NCBI GenBank assembly: GCA_007120095.1
Contig: SKOM01000205.1
Coordinates: 1-14,791, forward strand
Source: Candidatus Competibacteraceae bacterium
Lineage (GTDB): Bacteria > Pseudomonadota > Gammaproteobacteria > Competibacterales > Competibacteraceae
Length of the DNA: 14,791 nucleotides
Direction of reading: 5' to 3'
The notes under the pieces were generated by a model that was not told where the DNA came from, searched no databases, and was given only the letters and a program-made list of their open reading frames with translations. Of the stretch, positions 7,703 through 14,791 are shown one piece after another; position 1 is the first letter of the stretch, and each line of letters opens with the position of its first letter. A program made the translations under genes and the position numbers.

Positions 7703-7889
7703 TAAGATTCTCCATAGGCGTAGATCGCCACCGGCGCTGACTGCAATATTGAACTGCATCAATTACCATAAGCCTAGTGTATTAGGTATACCCAATGATC
7801 ACCAAACCTGGCAAACAAAACCTGTTACTGCTCACCACAGCGGGCTGGAATCGGTTATAGTCGGCAAACGTGCAATAACCCTATCACAA
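7703..7889. promoter_or_regulatory. Divergent intergenic region between pilU and pyrC
   Basis: These 187 bases must hold promoters for both pilU (leftward) and the pyrC operon (rightward). The only clear signal is the pilU ribosome-binding site at 7710-7713. A TATAGT hexamer at 7856-7861 could be a rightward -10, but no -35 matches at the right spacing. A small palindrome, CCTAGTGTATTAGG (7773-7786), lies near the middle. I see no pyrimidine-type attenuator with a T run. Confidence 0.4.
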
Positions 7890-8939
7890 ATGACTATGTC
7901 GGCTATCCTCACTTTGCCTCAACCTGACGACTGGCATCTGCATTTGCGTGATGCTGAATTACTTAACAGCGTTGTACCGTTCAGCGCCCGACAATTCTCT
8001 CGGGCTTTGGTGATGCCTAATCTGCAACCTCCAGTCACAACCTGTGAACAGGCCCTGGCTTATCGGCAGCGTATTCTGGCCGCTGTACCCTCTGGTCAGG
8101 CGTTTAATCCGTTGATGACGCTGTACCTTACCGACCGCACCAACCCGCTTGATATCACTCACGCCGCGCTCAGTGAGTTTATTTTAGCGGCAAAACTGTA
8201 TCCCGCTGGTGCCACCACGCATTCCGAGGCGGGCGTCACGGCGATTGAGCGGATTGAACCGGTGCTGGATGCCATGCAAGAACATGGCCTGGTGTTGTGT
8301 GTGCACGGCGAAGCCACCCATGCCAGCGTCGATGTCTTTGACCGTGAAGCGGCCTTCATTGAGCAGATACTAACACCCCTAGTGCAACGCTTTCCGACCC
8401 TGAAAGTCGTTTTGGAGCATATTACCACTCGTGAAGCGGTCGAATTTGTGGAAAACTCACCCGCGCACATCGCCGCCACCATTACCCCACAGCACCTATT
8501 GTATAATCGTAACACCCTATTTCAGGGTGGACTACGCCCGCACTATTATTGTTTACCCGTGCTCAAACGCGAAACCCATCGTCAAGCCTTGCTGACGGCC
8601 GCCACCAGCGGCAACCCTAAATTTTTCCTCGGCACCGATAGCGCTCCCCATCGCCGTCAGGATAAAGAGTCAGCCTGCGGTTGTGCCGGTTGTTTCAGCG
8701 CTCCAGCCGCATTAGAACTTTATGCCGAGGCGTTTGAGCACGCTGGTGCACTGGATCGGTTAGCCGGTTTTGCCAGCCATTATGGCGCGGATTTTTACGG
8801 CGTAGCGCGCAATACCGCAACCGTCACCCTGGTTCGCGAAAACTGGCAGGTGCCTGAGGCCATCCCGTGTAACGGCGATACCGTGATCCCACTAGCAGCG
8901 GGTGACACATTGAGCTGGAGATTACGTGACTCAGGGTAG
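7890..8939 (+). CDS. pyrC: Dihydroorotase (E. coli-type)
   Basis: This cytosolic zinc enzyme cyclises N-carbamoyl-aspartate to dihydroorotate, the third step of de novo pyrimidine synthesis. It has 349 residues, against about 348 in E. coli, with close alignment throughout. Metal and active-site residues are visible: DWHLHLRD (His16, His18), Lys102 in AAKLYPAGATT (the carboxylated lysine), His139 in CVHGE, His177 in LEHITT and Asp250 in GTDSAPH. The GCAGCF loop (Cys-rich SACGCAGCF, 261-269) is also typical of this class. The start is ATG 7890 or ATG 7896; neither has a clear ribosome-binding site, and alignment allows both. The open frame extends upstream to 7566 but that part lies over the antisense pilU gene and is not conserved. 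The gene is first in a rightward operon; its last 14 bases overlap the nuclease gene. Confidence 0.96.
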   Translation: MTMSAILTLPQPDDWHLHLRDAELLNSVVPFSARQFSRALVMPNLQPPVTTCEQALAYRQRILAAVPSGQAFNPLMTLYLTDRTNPLDITHAALSEFILAAKLYPAGATTHSEAGVTAIERIEPVLDAMQEHGLVLCVHGEATHASVDVFDREAAFIEQILTPLVQRFPTLKVVLEHITTREAVEFVENSPAHIAATITPQHLLYNRNTLFQGGLRPHYYCLPVLKRETHRQALLTAATSGNPKFFLGTDSAPHRRQDKESACGCAGCFSAPAALELYAEAFEHAGALDRLAGFASHYGADFYGVARNTATVTLVRENWQVPEAIPCNGDTVIPLAAGDTLSWRLRDSG

Positions 8940-10839
8940 CCATCCCTTATGGCGGCTCGTTTTATTATTAAGTATCGGGCTGCTGCCGGGGATCAGCCTG
9001 CAGGCCAGCGAGTGCGGCAGCGACTATACCCCGATTCACCGTATTCAAGGCGCGGGCGATATCACCCCCTTGTATGATCAGGTTGTCACCACCGAAGGGG
9101 TGGTGGTCGGTGATTTTCAGGGGCCGCGACCCCGGCTGCGCGGGTTTTATATCCAAGATACCGCCACGGACAACAGTCCGGTGCACACCGGCCGTTCCAA
9201 TGGGCTGTTTATCTATCACCGCGATGCTGAAACCGTGCGCTTACAGCAACGGGTTCGGGTCACCGGTACCGCCACCGAGTTTCACGGTCAGACCCAGTTA
9301 GCCGCTGTCCGGGCGATCACGGTCTGCGCGGACGATCAATCCGTCCCAGCGACGCCGATTCGCCTGCCTTTTCCGGCCGCTGTGGATGGCATACCTTATC
9401 TGGAACGCTATGAAGGCATGCGAGTGAGCGTACCGCAAACCCTGTACGTCACCGATGTGTTTCGCCTGGGCCGTTTCGGCGAACTCACCCTCAGCGCCCA
9501 TGAGCGGCTGTGGCAGCCTACCCATAGATTTCCTCCAGGATCGAACGCTCAGGCGTTAGCCCTCGCCAATCAACACAACCGGATTGTGCTTGACGACACC
9601 CTGAATGCCCAGAATCCCGAGCCGATTTTATGGCCGACACCCCACGGCTTATCCGCCAGCCACAGCGTACGCGGTGGTCATGCCGTCCGTGGTATCGTCG
9701 GGGTAATGACGTATACTTGGGGAGGGCACCGCAGTAGCCCCAATACCTACCGCATCCACCCGGTACAGACCCTAACCCGATTACCCAGTAACGTGCCTTT
9801 GCCTAAATTTGACGCCACACCTAATCCGCGCTTATCCGCCCCCGCCGAAATCGGTGGCCGCCTACGGGTGGCCGGGTTTAATGTGTTCAATTATTTTACC
9901 ACCCTGGGCAGTGGGTCGCGATGCGGCCCCCAGGGTAATCTACCGTGTCGCGGGGCGGCCAATCAGCGCGAATTCACCCGCCAGCGCGATAAAATCATCG
10001 CCGCCCTCATCGCCATGAATGCCGATATCGTGGGTTTAGTTGAACTGGAGAATAACGATTACAAAGCCATTGCTGATTTAGTCAGCGGGCTGAACCAGCG
10101 TCTGGGCACTGACCACTACCGCTTCATCAACACCGGCACCCTCGGTCCGGATGTAATTAAAGTCGGTCTGATTTACCGACCGGCTAAAGTCGCTCCCGTG
10201 GGCGATTATGCCGTGCTGGATCGTCAGGCCGGTTTTGATGATGTCCGTAACCGCCCACCATTAGCGGTCACTTTCCAGGAACAGGCATCGGGTCAGCGGT
10301 TGACTGTGGCGGTGAATCATTTCAAATCGAAACGCGCCGCCGAGCTGGAAAACGAACCCGCTTGTCAACGCCGTCCGCCCAGCCTGGCGAATTGTGACCA
10401 GGGTGATGGTCAAGGCTATTGGAACCACACTCGCACCCACGCCGCCCAAGCCTTGGTGGATTGGCTGGCCACCAACCCGACGGGGCAGGGCAGTGATCAC
10501 CGCTTGATTATCGGTGATCTCAACGCCTACGCCCGTGAAGACCCCATCCGCACCATTGAACAGGCGGGGTATACGGATCTGATTCGCGCTCATCTCGGCG
10601 ATCAGGCGTATTCGTTTTCCTTTGCCAGCCAGTGGGGTTATCTCGACCACGCCTTGGCCAGTGCCCGCTTATTGGAGCGCGTCACCGGGGTGACGGTCTG
10701 GAATATCAACGCCGATGAACCCCCGGTATTGAGCGCTAATATGGCCCATCAATCACCCAGGCAGCACACCACCCTCTATGCCCCGGATCCCTTTCGTTCC
10801 TCGGATCATGACCCGGTCATCATTGGCCTGGATTTGTAA
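8926..10839 (+). CDS. Secreted ExeM/NucH-type endonuclease/exonuclease/phosphatase-family nuclease
   Basis: This is a 637-residue exported nuclease. Residues 1-27 form a signal peptide (basic start, hydrophobic core, likely cut after LQA). Residues about 35-135 look like the YhcR-type OB-fold that precedes the catalytic domain in ExeM/NucH proteins (GFYIQD at 73-78, GQTQL at 121-125). The EEP catalytic domain spans about 312-637: FNVFN (Asn319), ELENN (Glu374), NHFKSK (His465), GDLNAY (Asp531, Asn533), YLDHAL (Asp574) and the terminal SSDHDP (Asp627, His628). Paired cysteines at 333/341 and 480/490 fit periplasmic or extracellular folding. Family members degrade extracellular DNA, in biofilm turnover or nutrient uptake. 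The start is GTG 8926 with GGAG five bases upstream; it overlaps pyrC by 14 bases, which suggests translational coupling. I see no C-terminal sorting tag or calcium-binding repeats. The substrate (DNA or RNA) is not decided by sequence. Confidence 0.92.
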   Translation: MTQGSHPLWRLVLLLSIGLLPGISLQASECGSDYTPIHRIQGAGDITPLYDQVVTTEGVVVGDFQGPRPRLRGFYIQDTATDNSPVHTGRSNGLFIYHRDAETVRLQQRVRVTGTATEFHGQTQLAAVRAITVCADDQSVPATPIRLPFPAAVDGIPYLERYEGMRVSVPQTLYVTDVFRLGRFGELTLSAHERLWQPTHRFPPGSNAQALALANQHNRIVLDDTLNAQNPEPILWPTPHGLSASHSVRGGHAVRGIVGVMTYTWGGHRSSPNTYRIHPVQTLTRLPSNVPLPKFDATPNPRLSAPAEIGGRLRVAGFNVFNYFTTLGSGSRCGPQGNLPCRGAANQREFTRQRDKIIAALIAMNADIVGLVELENNDYKAIADLVSGLNQRLGTDHYRFINTGTLGPDVIKVGLIYRPAKVAPVGDYAVLDRQAGFDDVRNRPPLAVTFQEQASGQRLTVAVNHFKSKRAAELENEPACQRRPPSLANCDQGDGQGYWNHTRTHAAQALVDWLATNPTGQGSDHRLIIGDLNAYAREDPIRTIEQAGYTDLIRAHLGDQAYSFSFASQWGYLDHALASARLLERVTGVTVWNINADEPPVLSANMAHQSPRQHTTLYAPDPFRSSDHDPVIIGLDL

Positions 10840-10848
10840 TTGGCTCCT

Positions 10849-11907
10849 ATGGATTTAGCTGCATTAGCCACCACCATTAAGCGCTGGGGGCAGGAACTGG
10901 GCTTTCAACAACTGGGCATTAGCAATATTGATCTCCGTGCTCACGAACCCCGGTTTCAGGACTGGTTGGCCGCCGGATTTCACGGCGAGCTGAACTATAT
11001 GGTGCGTCATGGCCTGAAACGTACCCGCCCGGCCGAACTCCTGCCCGGCACCCTGCGGGTCATCAGCGCCCGCATGGACTACTGGCCGCCCACGGCGGCG
11101 GATCCATGGGCCGTATTAGGCGATGCGCGTCGCGGCTATGTGTCGCGTTATGCCCTAGGTCGGGATTACCACAAGGTGGTGCGCAAACGCCTCCAGCACT
11201 TAGCCCAGCGGATTGAACACGCCGTTGGTGCCTTGGGCTATCGGGTGTTTAGCGACAGCGCCCCGGTGCTGGAAAAAGCTTTGGCGGAACGAGCCGGTTT
11301 AGGCTGGATTGGCAAACACAGTAATCTGCTCCTCCAGCGCAGCGGCTCATGGTTTTTTCTCGGAGAAATCTATGTGGATTTACCTTTACCGGTGGATCAG
11401 GCCGCAACCAACCATTGTGGTCGCTGTCGTCGGTGTCTGGATGTCTGCCCAACTGCTGCGATTGTCGCGCCGTATCAGGTCGATGCCCGCCGCTGCATTG
11501 CCTATCATACGATTGAATTGTACGGATCGATTCCAGTGGAATTCCGCCGCGCCATCGGTAATCGCATTTATGGCTGTGATGATTGTCAGTTGGTATGCCC
11601 GTGGAATAAATTCGCGACTCCAACCCCGGAGGTTGATTTTTTGCCTCGCCAAGGACTGGACAGTCCACAATTGACCACGCTGTGGGCCTGGGATGAACCC
11701 ACATTTCTGCGCCGCACTGAAGGCTCAGCGATTCGCCGGATCGGCCATCAACGCTGGCTGCGTAATATCGCCGTGGCGCTGGGTAATGCCCCGGCTGACC
11801 GATCCATCATCGCCGCGCTGCACACCCGCCAAGCTGAACCCTCGGAATTAGTGCGCGAGCATTTACACTGGGCGCTGGCGCAACAGACCCATTCACTGCT
11901 GGATTAA
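10849..11907 (+). CDS. queG: Epoxyqueuosine reductase
   Basis: This 352-residue cobalamin- and iron-sulfur-dependent cytoplasmic enzyme reduces epoxyqueuosine to queuosine in the wobble base of tRNAs with GUN anticodons. The N-terminal region keeps the QueG signature (YVSRYALGRDYHK at 97-109; Asp136 in SDSAPVLEK, the likely proton donor; GWIGKH). Two [4Fe-4S] sites are visible as CGRCRRCLDVCP (Cys190, 193, 196, 200), Cys216 and CDDCQLVCPWN (Cys243, 246, 250). A helical HEAT-like tail follows, with EGSAIRRIGHQRWLRNIAVALGNA split over 291-314. It is slightly shorter than E. coli QueG (379) at the C-terminus, a common variant. I chose ATG 10849; a TTG at 10840, directly after the nuclease stop, would add three residues. 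The gap to the nuclease gene is nine bases and the stop overlaps the adaptor start, so it sits inside the operon. Confidence 0.96.
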   Translation: MDLAALATTIKRWGQELGFQQLGISNIDLRAHEPRFQDWLAAGFHGELNYMVRHGLKRTRPAELLPGTLRVISARMDYWPPTAADPWAVLGDARRGYVSRYALGRDYHKVVRKRLQHLAQRIEHAVGALGYRVFSDSAPVLEKALAERAGLGWIGKHSNLLLQRSGSWFFLGEIYVDLPLPVDQAATNHCGRCRRCLDVCPTAAIVAPYQVDARRCIAYHTIELYGSIPVEFRRAIGNRIYGCDDCQLVCPWNKFATPTPEVDFLPRQGLDSPQLTTLWAWDEPTFLRRTEGSAIRRIGHQRWLRNIAVALGNAPADRSIIAALHTRQAEPSELVREHLHWALAQQTHSLLD

Positions 11908-13136
11908 TGATGCAACGCCGTTTACGGATTATTATCCCCTTAGTCGTACTCGCTATTGGTGTCGGCGGTTTTATGGCCTTATTAAAGACTCGGCCTGAAG
12001 GACCGGCAGCCAGTGTCAGTGAGCGCGTGTGGCGGGTGACGACTGAAACCATCGAACTCCAAGCCCTGGCACCCAGTGTGCTGCTGCATGGTCGTGTGGA
12101 GTCCCCGCGCCATATTCGACTGCGCTCTGCCATTGAGGCCGATGTGCGCACCGTCGTAGTTTCCGAAGGTCAGGTGGTCGCGGCAGGCGAGCGGTTACTG
12201 AGTTTAGATCAGCGCGAACTGGATTTACAACACGCCCAGCGCCAGGCCGAGCACGATGAGATCCAGGCGCAGATTGATCTGGAACAGCAACGCCGTCAAC
12301 GTGACCACAATGCCCTGCAGCATGAACAAGCGCTGCTGAATCTGGCTGAACGCGGCGCGACCCGCGCACAGGATTTACTCGGGCGTGATCTCGGCTCCCA
12401 GGCCGCGCTGGATGAAGCCCAGCGGGTGTTGGAACAACAGCGCCTGACGGTCAGCAATCGCCAAGCCGCTCTGACCGAGTTCGAGGCGCGTATGGCGCAG
12501 TTGCGGGCGCGACTGCGGCGCAGTGCCGCCCTGTTGGCCAGCACTGAGTTAGACCAGCAGCGAAGTCACTATACCGCACCGTTTCCGGCACGCATTACCC
12601 AGATTGCCGTCGCATCCGGTGATCGGGTACGGGTGGGCGAGTCCCTGATCGAATTGTTTGACCTCAGCGCCCTGGAAGTCCGGGCCACTTTGCCGACCCG
12701 CCATCTGGCTACAGTGGAAGCCGCGTTGGCGCAAGAAGTCCCGCTGTTGGCGCAGGCCGATGTGGATGGGCACGGCCTGAGCCTGGTATTACGCGGTTTA
12801 GCCGGTAGCGCCCGTGGTGCTGGGGTCGAAGCGCTGTTTGAGATTGTCAATCCGCATGCCGAGCTGTCCTTAGGACGCTTTGTCAGCCTGCGTCTTGAAT
12901 TACCCGTTCGTCACCCCGTGGTCGCGCTGCCGTTTGAGGCGCTGTACGGCACGGATCGGGTCTATCGCCTGGAGGAACAACGAATGCGGGTGCTGCATGT
13001 TGAACGGGTCGGTGAATGGCAGGCCGCCGACGGCGAAGTGCGGCTACTGGTCAGCAGTGCGGAATTAAACCCCGGTGACCGCATCATCACCACCCGCTTA
13101 CCCAATGCCGTCGATGGCTTACAGGTGACGGAATAA
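11907..13136 (+). CDS. Periplasmic adaptor (membrane fusion protein) of RND/HlyD efflux type, without adjacent permease
   Basis: This 409-residue protein has one N-terminal membrane anchor or uncleaved signal (residues 7-25) and no lipobox cysteine. Its order is that of membrane fusion proteins: a first lipoyl half (about 68-103, VSEGQVVAAGERLLSLDQREL), a long glutamine/arginine-rich coiled-coil hairpin (about 104-218), a second lipoyl half (about 221-255, ASGDRVRVGESLIELFD), a beta barrel and a membrane-proximal domain ending at the stop. It would bridge an inner-membrane pump and an outer-membrane channel. The ATG overlaps the queG stop (TAATG), so the two are coupled; a second ATG follows immediately at 11910. 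Such genes are normally followed by an RND permease, but here leuS comes next. The protein appears full length. Substrate and partner cannot be told from the window. Confidence 0.88.
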   Translation: MMQRRLRIIIPLVVLAIGVGGFMALLKTRPEGPAASVSERVWRVTTETIELQALAPSVLLHGRVESPRHIRLRSAIEADVRTVVVSEGQVVAAGERLLSLDQRELDLQHAQRQAEHDEIQAQIDLEQQRRQRDHNALQHEQALLNLAERGATRAQDLLGRDLGSQAALDEAQRVLEQQRLTVSNRQAALTEFEARMAQLRARLRRSAALLASTELDQQRSHYTAPFPARITQIAVASGDRVRVGESLIELFDLSALEVRATLPTRHLATVEAALAQEVPLLAQADVDGHGLSLVLRGLAGSARGAGVEALFEIVNPHAELSLGRFVSLRLELPVRHPVVALPFEALYGTDRVYRLEEQRMRVLHVERVGEWQAADGEVRLLVSSAELNPGDRIITTRLPNAVDGLQVTE

Positions 13137-13182
13137 CGGCGTGGCTAGTCTTAGCTGGACGTTAGTCAAGCAAACCCCGATC

Positions 13183-13237
13183 AAAACGGTTGTACTCATT
13201 AAAGGAATACAATGTACTCAAGATCGACCACCGTTTT
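13183..13237. repeat. Inverted repeat AAAACGGT/ACCGTTTT enclosing a 22-base-spaced direct repeat
   Basis: AAAACGGT (13183-13190) and its exact complement ACCGTTTT (13230-13237) flank 39 bases. Inside lie two copies of TGTACTCA (13191-13198 and 13213-13220), 22 bases apart start to start, about two helical turns. A further TTGTA/TACAA pair (13190-13194, 13208-13212) also lies inside. As RNA this could fold into a branched hairpin; as DNA the direct repeats could bind a dimeric regulator. There is no clean terminator T run. Confidence 0.5.
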
Positions 13238-13298
13238 CCAAAATGTCCCCAACAGCGGTACAATCGCCCATGATAAGCAACCCACCGTCGGCCAGTAA
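13212..13298 (+). CDS. Possible 28-codon small ORF in the leuS leader
   Basis: ATG at 13212 is preceded by AAAGGA (13201-13206) at a five-base spacing and opens 28 codons to a TAA. The product begins MYSRSTTVFQ and ends PTVGQ; it is hydrophilic, with no membrane segment or signal. It has no leucine codons, so it is not a classical leucine attenuation peptide. I do not recognise it. The ribosome-binding site lies in the loop of the small TTGTA/TACAA hairpin. With only this much evidence it may be chance. Confidence 0.25.
   Translation: MYSRSTTVFQNVPNSGTIAHDKQPTVGQ
13235..13264 (+). promoter_or_regulatory. Candidate sigma-70 promoter for leuS
   Basis: TTTCCA (13235-13240, four of six -35 matches) and TACAAT (13259-13264, five of six -10 matches) are 18 bases apart. 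They would give a start near 13271, about 65 bases before the leuS GTG. A second TACAAT at 13208-13213 lacks a partner. The match is modest. Confidence 0.3.
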
Positions 13299-13334
13299 TG
13301 ACCTCCTGAACCCTAATTGATCGAGTGTTCACCT

Positions 13335-14791
13335 GTGATCCAAGAGTATCAACCGCAAACGATTGAAACCGCCGCTCAAGAATATTGGGCGCAGCACCAG
13401 AGTTTCCGGGCCATAGAAGACCCGGCCCGCGAGAAATTCTACTGCCTGTGCATGTTTCCTTACCCCAGTGGCAAACTGCATATGGGTCATGTGCGCAATT
13501 ACACCAGCGGCGATGTGATCAGCCGCTACCAGCGGATGCTGGGCAAAAACGTGCTGCAACCGATGGGTTGGGATGCGTTCGGGCTGCCAGCGGAAAACGC
13601 CGCCATGCAAAATAAAGTCCCGCCCGCGCAGTGGACCGATGGCAATATCGAGTACATGAAAGGCCAGCTCAAACGCCTCGGCTTCGGCTATGACTGGCAG
13701 CGCGAGTTCGCCACCTGTCGCCCGAATTACTACCGCTGGGAACAATGGCTGTTCACCCGCTTACTGGATCAAGGTTTGGCGTATAAAGCCAGCGCGGTGG
13801 TCAACTGGGATCCTGTCGATCAAACCGTACTGGCCAATGAACAAGTGATTGATGGCCGCGGCTGGCGTTCCGGCGCGCTGGTCGAACGGCGCGAAATCCC
13901 GCAGTGGTTTCTGCGCATTACCGATTATGCACAAGAACTATTGACCGAACTCGACCATTTGAACTGGCCGGATTCCGTCAAAACCATGCAACGCAACTGG
14001 ATCGGTCGCTCCGAAGGCATTGAAATCGATTTCCCGGTCGCCGATAGCGATAGTGTGTTGCGGGTCTATACTACTCGTCCAGATACCCTGTTCGGGGTCA
14101 GTTATATGGCCGTGGCGGCTGAACACCCCCTAGCTGTAACGGCGGCGCAAAATCGTCCGGAACTGGCGGCTTTTGTCGATGAGTGCCGACGCAGTGCCGT
14201 GTCCGAAGCGGCTATGGAAACCATGGACAAAAAAGGCATGGCTTTGGGAGTGGACGCCATACACCCGCTCACCGGCGCAACGATTCCGATCTGGGTGGCT
14301 AATTTTGTCTTGATGAGCTATGGCACCGGTGCAGTGATGGCGGTACCGGCTCATGACCAGCGCGACTGGGAATTTGCCCGTCAATATGGCCTGCTGATTC
14401 CGCAGGTGATTGCGCCCAATGATGGCCGGGTCTGTGATGTAACTCAGCAATCCTTTGACGACAAGGACAGCATCCAATTAGTGAACTCCGGAGAATTTAA
14501 CGGATTAGGTTTCTCCGAGGCGTTTACCGCCATCTCTGAGCGCCTAGAAGCCCTGGGGCGCGGCCAGCGCAAAGTCAATTACCGGCTGCGCGACTGGCTG
14601 GTGTCACGGCAACGCTACTGGGGCGCACCGATTCCGGTCATCTATGACGCTGACGGGCAGATGCGCCCGACACCTGATGGCGAATTACCGGTCGAATTGC
14701 CTGAACAGGTGGACCTGGATGCGGGCGGCGGTTCGCCGCTGAAAACCCTGGCGGCCTTTTACCAGCACCCGCAAGGCGGGCGGCGTGAGAC
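13335..14791 (+). CDS. leuS: Leucyl-tRNA synthetase, N-terminal part (3' truncated by window)
   Basis: The frame is open from GTG 13335 to the window end, giving 485 complete codons, a little over half of a typical 860-residue LeuRS. This class I synthetase charges tRNA-Leu and edits mischarged products. Visible parts are the HIGH-type motif HMGH (49-52) in FPYPSGKLHMGH, GWDAFGLPAE, and NEQVID before the editing insertion. The CP1 editing domain follows, with TTRPDTLFG and GTGAVMAVPAHDQRDWEFA, then the return to the catalytic domain (YRLRDWLVSRQRYWGAPIP). The KMSKS loop and anticodon-binding part lie beyond the window. In the insert after VNW, where E. coli has several zinc-type cysteines, this protein reads DPVDQ and later GRGWRSG, so the metal site is lost. 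The start gives the family N-terminus (IQEYQPQTIE); the ribosome-binding site is weak. Transcription is presumably separate from the operon upstream. Confidence 0.96.
   Translation, partial: MIQEYQPQTIETAAQEYWAQHQSFRAIEDPAREKFYCLCMFPYPSGKLHMGHVRNYTSGDVISRYQRMLGKNVLQPMGWDAFGLPAENAAMQNKVPPAQWTDGNIEYMKGQLKRLGFGYDWQREFATCRPNYYRWEQWLFTRLLDQGLAYKASAVVNWDPVDQTVLANEQVIDGRGWRSGALVERREIPQWFLRITDYAQELLTELDHLNWPDSVKTMQRNWIGRSEGIEIDFPVADSDSVLRVYTTRPDTLFGVSYMAVAAEHPLAVTAAQNRPELAAFVDECRRSAVSEAAMETMDKKGMALGVDAIHPLTGATIPIWVANFVLMSYGTGAVMAVPAHDQRDWEFARQYGLLIPQVIAPNDGRVCDVTQQSFDDKDSIQLVNSGEFNGLGFSEAFTAISERLEALGRGQRKVNYRLRDWLVSRQRYWGAPIPVIYDADGQMRPTPDGELPVELPEQVDLDAGGGSPLKTLAAFYQHPQGGRRE

Noticed and set aside
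7703..7762. 20-residue N-terminal extension of PilU
   Set aside because: ATG 7702 has a strong ribosome-binding site and matches the family start; the extension has neither.
7566..7889. Extended N-terminus of pyrC reading upstream to 7566
   Set aside because: The extension crosses the divergent intergenic region and the antisense pilU gene; family alignment begins at ATG 7890/7896.
13137..13211. Terminator after the adaptor gene
   Set aside because: GCTA/TAGC near 13143-13155 is only a four-base stem without a T run; nothing meets the standard for a terminator.
13329..13745. 138-codon minus-strand frame over the start of leuS
   Set aside because: It is antisense to the conserved HIGH region of LeuRS, with no ribosome-binding site or recognisable domain.

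Overview
The window looks like a chromosomal segment of a gammaproteobacterium. Three things point there: the E. coli-type dihydroorotase, the Pseudomonas-like PilU, and LeuRS and QueG proteins that align closely with gammaproteobacterial ones. I cannot fix the order. A sulfur or methane oxidiser of the Chromatiales/Methylococcales kind is a guess from the LeuRS insert and the transporter-kinase cluster. I see no mobile element, CRISPR array, rRNA or tRNA, and coding density is very high.

Region 1 (1-6445) is a signalling block. A 5'-truncated DUF294 nucleotidyltransferase-like gene on the + strand converges on, and overlaps by 8 bases, a tight minus-strand operon. In transcription order that operon holds: (i) a stand-alone CheY-like receiver; (ii) a membrane protein with a PAS-like region, a degenerate histidine-kinase core lacking the phospho-acceptor His, and an intact DEDDh 3'-5' exonuclease domain; (iii) a 70-residue two-helix membrane peptide; (iv) an SLC5-type sodium/solute symporter fused through a STAC-like domain to a complete histidine kinase. 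The same family members recur near acetate/carbon-control genes (CrbS/CbrA-type sensors) in other gammaproteobacteria, so I infer a carbon-source sensing module. What the exonuclease does in it is the most interesting open question.

Region 2 (6551-7702) is pilU, the type IV pilus retraction ATPase accessory, on the minus strand without pilT beside it. A 187-base divergent intergenic region separates it from Region 3.

Region 3 (7890-13136, + strand) is a compact probable operon: pyrC (pyrimidine synthesis), a secreted ExeM/NucH-type nuclease, queG (last step of queuosine synthesis) and an RND/HlyD-type periplasmic adaptor. Junctions overlap or are separated by only a few bases. The adaptor has no permease gene after it.

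Region 4 (13137-14791) is a 198-base leader with direct and inverted repeats and a possible 28-codon small ORF. It is followed by leuS, which runs off the window's end. Several genes start with GTG (receiver, transporter-kinase, nuclease, leuS); nearby ribosome-binding sites or family alignment support these starts.
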